NCBI GenBank assembly: GCA_025618425.1
Contig: CM046833.1
Coordinates: 37,515,274-37,579,273, forward strand
Source of the DNA: Heliocidaris tuberculata
Lineage: Eukaryota; Echinodermata; Echinoidea; Camarodonta; Echinometridae
Direction: 5' to 3'
Length of the DNA stretch: 64,000 bases
A model generated the notes under the pieces. It saw only the letters and a program-made list of their open reading frames with translations. It searched no databases and was not told the DNA's origin. Positions 57,090 to 64,000 of this stretch are shown here, piece by piece. How positions within the stretch are numbered: position 1 is the first letter of the stretch; each line of letters opens with the position of its first letter. The position numbers and the translations under genes were made by a program.

Positions 57090-57850
57090 TCCAGGAGCCA
57101 GGAGGGGTCAACCTAGCTGGAAAGGAAACCAATTTTCATGTGCAGGAATATAAAGATCGCATAGTCCGATATAGCGAATTGACCGTCTGGCATGTTCTAT
57201 GTGGTGGGTGTGGCCAGGGGAAGGTCACAAAGTGGTCAAAAAAATGAGCTAGATCAGCTGGAAAGGAAACCCTTAGAAACCTATATCAAAAGATTCGCCA
57301 TAGTCCCAAGGCACATGAATGGACAATGCCAGACGTTTTAAGTGGTGGGGGTGCCCGCCAGACGCCCCCAAAGGGGGTCAAAAAATTGAGCTAGATCAGC
57401 TGGAAAGGAAACCCGATGAAACCAATGGGAAATTGCTCGGCAGAGTCCAAAGATACACAAATGGCCATTGCCAGACGATTTAAGTGGTGGGGAGTGCTTG
57501 CCAGACGCCCCTAAACTACCCCAACCCCCAATATTGAGCTAGATCAGCTGGATAGGAAACCATAAGAAACCTATATCAAAAGATTCGCTATAGTCCAAAG
57601 ATATACAAATGACCACTGCCAGACGATTTAAGGGGTGGAGAGTGCCTGCCAGACGCCCCTATGGTAACCCACCCACCATTATTGAGCTAGATCAGCTAGG
57701 AAGGAAACCTTATGAAACCTGTGGGAAATTACTCGCCAGATTCCAAAGATGCGCAAATGACCAGTACCTATACCAGACGATTTAAGTGATGGAGAGTGAC
57801 TGTTAGACGTTATTAATATACACCCCCTATATTTTGAGCGAGATCAGACA
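57090..57850. repeat. Tandem array of about 148-bp units, five copies
   Basis: GAGCTAGATCAGCTGGAAAG recurs at 57246, 57388, 57536, 57684 and, diverged, 57836 (steps of 142, 148, 148, 152). Each unit also has AGGAAACC, GAAACCTATATCAAAAGATT, GTCCAAAGATACACAAATG, CCAGACGATTTAAGTGGTGG and TGCCAGACGCCCC. Confidence 0.85.
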
Positions 57851-60110
57851 TGTGCAAACAAAAGTTCATGGGAACAAGGAAAAAACAAAAACAAACAAAT
57901 TAGCTTTGTCTATATATAGGCTTACATAGATACTGCCGGAAATTATCATTATATATTGTGGGATCTACCTGCCAGACGTCCCCCCCCCCCCCCATCCCCC
58001 ATATAAAGAATGACACTCAAAATATGCAAATCAATAGTCATTATTGTTCTTATTCCATTTTTTCCCCTTTTTGATGGGATTCTAGACGTCAGACAAACGC
58101 TGTAAAACTTGCAAAATATGGTTGATTTGACGCACGTAAGGAGTTTACTCCTATTAGTACCTTTGAACGATGTGGATTATGGTTTGTTGGGATTGTTAAT
58201 AATTATAGTATGTCATACAATTGACATTAGTTCTTGACTGCAATGGAAAAACTCTGTTAGGCCAAGTATTGTTATAAATATATAATTTATAATGGACTTA
58301 TAATTATTTTATATGTTTATAGCAAGCACCAGCAAATGTTTTATTACTGATAAATTATAAGATTCATTTAAAAAATTTCTGACTTTTTTTTCTCGAAAAG
58401 CGCTAGCGCAAGCTTTAGTCAAATTTGGGCCGGTTCACTGATTACCCTATCTACAGTAGTTGTCTGTCTAGTCCGGTAGGAATGTACATCATAATGATAA
58501 TGTTGGGTTGAAAAATAGGAAGGAATCATGCGGTAAATTACTTTTCGAGAGTTCGTATATATAAATATTCCAATATTCAAAGAAAGTACAAGTCAGATAT
58601 CTCAAGAATATTAAAGTTATAGAAAAGCTCATTTGTATGTGCACGAAATCCAATATTCTTTACAATTCTTACATTTTGTCCATGAGGGTTATGGAGCTAT
58701 TTCCCCATTCAAGTACAATAATTAAGATATAAGGCAGGATTAAAACAGAATAGACCTTGTTCATTACACCTGAGTTACATGAGTTTACATAAACCATCAA
58801 TTTGAACTTTCCACGTTAGTTTACTGTTTATATAAACACCAAAAAATCTGACAGACTCAACATGGGAATGATATAGAATTACTAAATAGCAAGAAAAAGA
58901 TCCTATTGAGCAGAACATTTTGAAAAAATGATATTTAGTCGTTTTGTGTTGTTAAAGCAAATAGAAGAGTTTTCCGCCGCTACATCACAGTGATTTTACC
59001 GATTCGGCAAATTTGAAATTCACACATGTAGCCTATTGTGTTTACAACCTTTAAAAATTTATTAATTTTATATTGCTTTTCCGATTTCGTTCATACTTTC
59101 ACCAATCTGCTTCTCTGATTTTTCTGCTTTGCCTTTAAAGGCTGGATTTTCTCTTTAACACAGGATAAAGACAGGGAGGACATCGAAATTTAGGGGACGA
59201 AACTAAACAGTAAAATAAGAATTGTCTAATACATGTACATATACCGGTATATGTACCGGTATATGCAAATGAATATAGCAAACACACGCTAAATGAAAAT
59301 GTGTAAAACAACAACGAAAAGAGGGGATTTCCACTTGAAGATGTTGTTTTAAACACTAATAATTGTTTTAAACACTCATTCTTATTCAGTGATGTTAATC
59401 TTTTGCAATGCAACCTGTTGTATCACTGGTTTCATCGCACAAGATGAGAAAATTGGGTTTAATAAAGCTGAAATTGTTTGGAAACCCCTTGGGATCTCGA
59501 ATCAAAAAAAAAAAACTTAAACGGAGAGAAATTTTCTAGGTTCACCATTTGCTAGATAGGACTGTCATATTGGTCAAGAGCAAAGTATTGCTGAATGGTT
59601 TGTAGCTTTGCCAAATGAAGGGGGAGGGGGGAGGAGTAGAACAAAATACGCGTATGCTTGAAAGGGCGAACGACCGAGACGAGGACTGGTAAAAAATGGA
59701 AGTGTGCAGAATGTCTGGAAAGATTGTACTGTAATTAATGAGAGAGGGCGCTTCGCTGCAATGAACACAAAGAGATTCGATCATACCAGTATGCCCTCCG
59801 TATGAAGGGCTCTGATGAACAGCTACTGTTTGCTTGGACATAAGTCTGAAGTAGTTGGCTGCATGTAGGCCTGCATTCAAAGATTTCTATTTAAAAACAA
59901 CAACAACAACAACGAATAAATAAAATAAAGACAATAAAATGCATGAATATTGATACATCATTGTAAATTCAACTCGTAAATATTTCCTTACCCATTTCCC
60001 GAATAAATTACAAGTTTGATATACATAATATGCTGAAATCATATAAAATGCAGGCCTCGTATATCAGGCTCCTGTGGATATCTCTTCGGAACTAATGAAA
60101 TTACCTTGTT
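57851..60110. other. Gene-free stretch
   Basis: A C run is at 57979-57994 next to TGCCAGACGTCC. Otherwise unique-looking AT-rich sequence. A short palindrome ATATACCGGTATATGTACCGGTATAT spans about 59240-59265. No exon was recognised. Confidence 0.35.
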
Positions 60111-60489
60111 GATTTGGAATCTTGTTATACTATGGCTTTATTTTTAAAAAAGGGGGGAGGGGACAGATCCTGTAAAAGAATATTGAAGAAAAAAAAAACC
60201 CAGATCAGTTTAAAGATTGTGCAAAACAAAGCGTCCACATTTTGGACGGAAATGCAAAATGATTTGAAATTGAATCATTCTGTGTTTTTAAAAAAATACA
60301 CTTGCGTATAGGTCTACTATGCGGAGTAGAAAACGAAATTAAAGATTTAGATATAAAAGCATGGAAGGAAATATATTCCCTCCTTGAAACTTTTCCCTAA
60401 GGAAGTAATAATGACAAGGTTTTTTCACAAGTATCTTCATAGAAGAAGAAAAAAAAAAAAAAAGATTAAAAAGAGGCATAACAGAGAAA

Positions 60490-61150
60490 GCGGAAGATGA
60501 TTATTATAATTGATTATGAAGAACTATGGATCCCCAAAGGAGAGAAACTGGAGGAAGATCTTTTTATAGGGCTTCTGATATTCTAAAATGTATTTTAGTT
60601 GCTGACGATACGAGGATTTTCATGTCTCATACGAAAAAGCAACATTGCTTCAGTTGGTTTTCAACCGAGATATTAAATTAACTACTCATTGATTAATAGT
60701 AAATAAGTAGTGTATTAATGAAAAGAAAACCAATTTTATGTTTACAAAAAAGAAAAATCTTGACCCTATCAAACTTTAAAAGAATAGTTGTGCTATTATT
60801 GAACAAGTATCTAATGTAAAATTTATTGGCGTTACTACAAAGGACAAAATTAAGTTGGAATGATCATGTTGGTGTCGTGTGCAATACATTGGCAAAAAAT
60901 ATTGGTGTGATGCACAAATTACAATTCCTCCCAAAACAAATTCTAGGAATGATATATAATTCTGTTGTATACCTTATTTATATTACTGTATCATTGCTTG
61001 GGGAAATGCATCTTCATGCCAGCTTAGCAAGATTCCGAAATTACAAAAAACGTGGAATAAGAATAATTTCCTTGCCCACAGCGGACTCATACTAAAAATC
61101 TTACCATTTAGAGACTTATATTCATTTCAAATTCAATTATTTATGTATCT
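60490..61150 (+). pseudogene. Decayed LINE reverse transcriptase
   Basis: Broken frames read YGSPKGEKLEEDLFIGLL (about 60526-60580), which matches the GVPQGSxLGPLLF region. Then follows ILVADDTRIF (about 60592-60625), the catalytic ADD box of non-LTR reverse transcriptases. Then come VKFIGVTTKDKIK and LSWNDHVGVVCNTLAKNIGV (to 60910), YNSVVYLIYITVS, RNYKKRGIRIIS, and ILKILPFRDLYSFQIQLFMY up to 61155. Frame changes and stops separate the pieces. It is an inactive jockey/CR1-like remnant on the plus strand. 5' parts may extend to about 60110. Confidence 0.75.
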
Positions 61151-61154
61151 ATGT

Positions 61155-61368
61155 AAAAAAAAAAAAGGAAAGTGAGAGAGACGAAAAGACTAAGAAAGAG
61201 AGAGGGAGGAAGAGAGAGAAGGAAGAAAGAGGGAGAAAGAGAGAAAAGAGGGAAGGAGAAAGAGAGAGAGAGAGAGAGGGGGGGGGGGGGGGGAGGGGGG
61301 GGGGGAGTGGAGGGGACTTGGAAATCTCTTCATGTGCAAGTGTTTAAGCCTAAACTTGTCCCCCTCCA

Positions 61369-61399
<31 letters not shown>

Positions 61400-61890
61400 C
61401 ATAAAATGGAAAGGAGAAACCAAAGTCCGTCCTTTGATAGACATTTGTGTTCTCACCATTTCTCGTGTATCCAGAGTTGTCAAACTATAGGATTCTAAGT
61501 TTAAAAATATGAAAGAAACCACTCATCAGATCGAAATAGCGTACATGTTTCCAAAACTCGATTTCACCAAAATTTAACCTTTTATGATGTCCTTAGTCTC
61601 CACTCTGGCCCGCTCTTAATTATGCAAACAATAGCATCTTTATCACATGAAGACATGCTCCCCCCCCCCCCGCCCTCTCTCTCTGAAACATAAAACATTT
61701 GTTGTTTTACATCTTGTATTTCTCAAAGTTTGTTTACAAAACATGGCGCGTCAAAAACCGGACCCCCCCCCCCCCCCCCCAATTGCTCATTTCACGAAAT
61801 ATGATACATTTGCGGAACACAGGTAGCAAAACTCCTCAGGGATTGCACCATAACAGAGTTTAGTAATTACCATGAAGCTACAAACCAGCT
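61155..61890. other. Low-complexity stretch before the second gene
   Basis: A (GAGA)n tract with a G run lies at 61165-61310, (AAAAC)n at 61371-61400, and C runs at 61662-61672 and 61764-61782. Confidence 0.5.
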
Positions 61891-61894
61891 TCAT

Positions 61895-61905
61895 GATTAT
61901 ATATA
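61895..61905 (+). promoter_or_regulatory. Possible TATA box of the second gene
   Basis: ATTATATATAGTTTATACC lies about 390 bp upstream of the ATG at 62292. It is followed by GACGTCTCAAAACGTC and a purine-rich leader with (GA)n. This is the only TATA-like motif close to the exon. An AT-rich coincidence is possible. Confidence 0.35.
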
Positions 61906-62273
61906 GTTTATACCGAGGTGACGTCTCAAAACGTCGAGGATCGGAGAGCCAGATAAGATAGAGGGAGACAGATAGACGCAGAGAGAGAGAGGACAGAGCT
62001 CAGCTAGCTCGAGGAGAAAGAGGCGAGTGCATCATATGCACACAATAATATACTCACAGGCCTACTCGATGGTGCAAGGAGACCCATATTTTGTGCATAG
62101 CTTAGTGCATACCGTAGTGTGTGACAAGTGTGTTAGATTTCTCGAGCAAGCGCTTTCATTCGCTCGCTCGTATACGGTACCGTTCGTTTGCGTTGTAACT
62201 GCGCTGCATCACTGGAATAAATTGGAATCAACGTAGAAATTGAAGAGGAGAGTCGTAGGGCGTTGGATTTTCC

Positions 62274-62366
62274 ATGGAAAATTTCATCAAAATGGCGTCG
62301 AACATGGCAGTCTACGTGGTTTTACTATTCGCAATACTTTCTGTGGCATCAGCCGGCTATGTAGAG
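62274..62366 (+). CDS. First exon of a secreted or membrane protein (partial gene)
   Basis: Two in-frame ATGs: 62274 (weak context, adds MENFIK) and 62292 (AAAATGGCG, A at -3 and G at +4, preferred). From the second, the peptide MASNMAVYVVLLFAILSVAS-AGYVE has a hydrophobic core and an ASA|G cleavage site, a clear signal peptide for the secretory pathway. The exon ends GAG|GTAGGT, a good donor, phase 0. No downstream exon is visible before the window ends. The mature protein is unknown and I do not assign a name. Confidence 0.7.
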
Positions 62367-63216
62367 GTAGGTTTTGAGTGAATTTCTTTTGATTTGTGTG
62401 ATTTGAATAAATATTGTGTGAGATGCTCAGAAAAGAGATGTTAATCGGGGATGTGCGTGTGCAGTATATTATAGTGCACCTGTAATTTGTAGTGGTGAAG
62501 GGATGCCGGTTACGCGGCTTTTGTGAACCTGTCGTCTGGAGTTGTGGAGATCTATTCATGTATATATTGTGTGTGATGATTATTAGACGGCAATTTATGG
62601 GACGTTGGGGCTTTTTTGTCTGCCCAATGATCATCTTTATGTGCTATTTACTCATGCCTCAACAGGATTCTGAATTTTAAACAGTAAATTGATGTGCAGA
62701 AAATAAAGGGTGAAAGGGTTTGCAGAATGGAGAATAATTTATCATGATAATGAGTAGGGAGGGGGGGGGGGGGGTGACTGGTGCATGGTGAGGGGTGGAG
62801 GCCAGAGGGGAGGGCCTTACTGTTTTGGGTCTGTATTTCTGCCAGCTTTTTGGAACAGATTTACAACTGGTAGGCATATGATGAATGGAAAATTATTACC
62901 TTTCCACTTTTCTTTAGCAGGGTCCATTTCGATGTACATGTCGATCTACATGTACATGTAGATGGAGAAATCTTCCTATAATTTTTATTCAAAGAGAGAG
63001 AGAGAGAGAGAGAGATGGGAGGCGTAGAGAGAGAAAAAAAAGGGACTGGCAGAGAAAGAGACTGAGACAGACACAAGGAGAATGAAAGACACAGTACATG
63101 TAACTAATCAATCTCTTATTGCAACAAAACAAAAAATAATCCAAGGGCAAGGTATTTTGATTTCATATTGTACACTTGACATGATGTAAATGTTAGTTAT
63201 ATGTGTTTATAAGGGG

Positions 63217-63484
63217 TCCGCTCGCTATTCATAAGAACCGCTATTCGTAGAAAACCACTATTCGTTTAACACGCGTTATGAATAGCGGTCCTTATGAGTA
63301 GTTATGAATAGTGGTCCTTATGAATGGATGTCCTTATGAATAGCAAGGTAGTTTGTCTATGTTTTGCTCGCTTTTCAGAAGGACCGCTATTCGTACAAAA
63401 CCGCTATTTAGTCACGCGTTATGGATAGCGGTCCTTATGAATAAGTGGTCCTTATGAATAGCGGTCCTTATGACTAGCGAGGTT
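63217..63484. repeat. Two tandem palindromic units of GAATAGCGGTCCTTAT
   Basis: Unit 1 (63217-63346) starts CTCGCTATTCATAAGAACCG and ends GTCCTTATGAATAGCAAGG. Unit 2 (63366-63484) starts TGCTCGCTTTTCAGAAGGAC and ends GTCCTTATGACTAGCGAGG. Both have a central ACGCGTTAT. Each can fold on itself and the two are arranged head to tail. Confidence 0.8.
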
Positions 63485-63800
63485 ACCCTGTTTATAATGT
63501 TCATTGTACTACTACTAGTACTGATATGTGCATGTACATGTAGATCTAATACATTAATTCAGGGAAATGTAACCAAGACTAATTCATTGTTCCGAAGTAC
63601 ATTTGTGATAGAGATTTTCAGGTGTACTGGTGTACATGTATATGCATATAAAATAATGCATGGTACAGGTCTCTAGATCTGAATAAATATACAATGTGAA
63701 GGTCCATTGAACTGGATAATCCATAAAAATTCCTCATTCGAAACAAGACTGAAAAACCATGAGACTGGTTAATCCCGAAAGGGATTTTTTTTGTCTTTTG

Positions 63801-63862
63801 AGAGGCAGAAGGGCATTAACTCCATAATAGATGATACAAGTTAATGCCCTTCTAGCTCTCAG
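63801..63862. repeat. Hairpin, AGAAGGGCATTAACT arms
   Basis: Perfect 15-bp arms (63807-63821 and 63839-63853), extended by GAGAG/CTCTC outside, round a 17-nt loop. A diverged relative with CCAGAAGGGC / CACCCTTCTAG is at about 19050-19095. Confidence 0.75.
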
Positions 63863-64000
63863 TCTCAGCAGACAGTATTATCCATTTTGATCCAGCCCTT
63901 ACACACTGGGACCGTCAAGTTGTCTGATAGGCCCATTCCAACCTTAACCACGAATTGTTGCACAGGTCCATTCTTTAGTCCTATGGGACACGGGTACTGG

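Larger units (their letters stand above)
62367..64000. other. First intron of the second gene (to window end)
   Basis: Contains a G run at 62760-62774, (GA)n at 62995-63015 with TACATGTACATGTAGATGG, two palindromic units at 63217-63484, and a hairpin at 63800-63860. No further exon was found. Confidence 0.5.

Overview
The window is animal DNA, most likely echinoderm and plausibly sea urchin. It has small exons with GT-AG introns, very dense transposon and satellite DNA, and many G/C homopolymer runs. Its one large gene is a Death-NACHT-LRR (NLR) immune receptor that opens with a 2A-like leader. Leaders of that kind are known from purple sea urchin NLR (CATERPILLER) proteins. The class of echinoderm is inferred, not proven.

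Layout. 1-24187 holds no gene I can support. It is a mosaic of TIR elements of hAT type with 8-bp target duplications, G/C-run elements, five tandem arrays (177 bp at 8.5-10 kb, 25 bp at 10.9-12.2 kb, about 185 bp at 15.6-17.3 kb, 8 bp at 19.0-19.7 kb, a CAT/CAC microsatellite at 23.2 kb) and a decayed LINE at 17.7 kb. 24188-52212 is the NLR gene on the plus strand, which I reconstruct as 14 coding exons with consistent phases throughout: 2A leader, Death, NACHT, seven LRR exons, a second Death exon, a 33-nt microexon, a short linker exon and a lysine-rich terminal exon. The sum is exactly 3900 nt, or 1299 residues plus stop. Poly(A) signals follow near 53.43 kb. 53.5-61.9 kb is intergenic (a duplicated 157-bp unit, a 148-bp tandem array, a decayed LINE reverse transcriptase). 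At 62292 a second gene starts with one exon encoding a signal peptide; the rest lies beyond the window.

How the parts would work. The leader carries a hydrophobic stretch followed by the GDIETNPG/P motif. In this family ribosome skipping releases the leader and leaves the receptor in the cytosol, while non-skipped product can be sent to the secretory pathway. The NACHT ATPase has intact Walker A, Walker B and sensor motifs, with an unusually long hydrophilic insert after Walker B. The seven LRR exons are all phase 0-0 and nearly all have weak 5' splice sites of the type AAG|GTAYAT, so exon skipping would keep the frame. The most unusual element is the second Death exon downstream of the LRRs. 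It can be read in phase from the last LRR exon through one acceptor (44804), or directly from the 2A leader through another (44857). The locus might therefore make both a Death-NACHT-LRR-Death receptor and a small 2A-Death adaptor.
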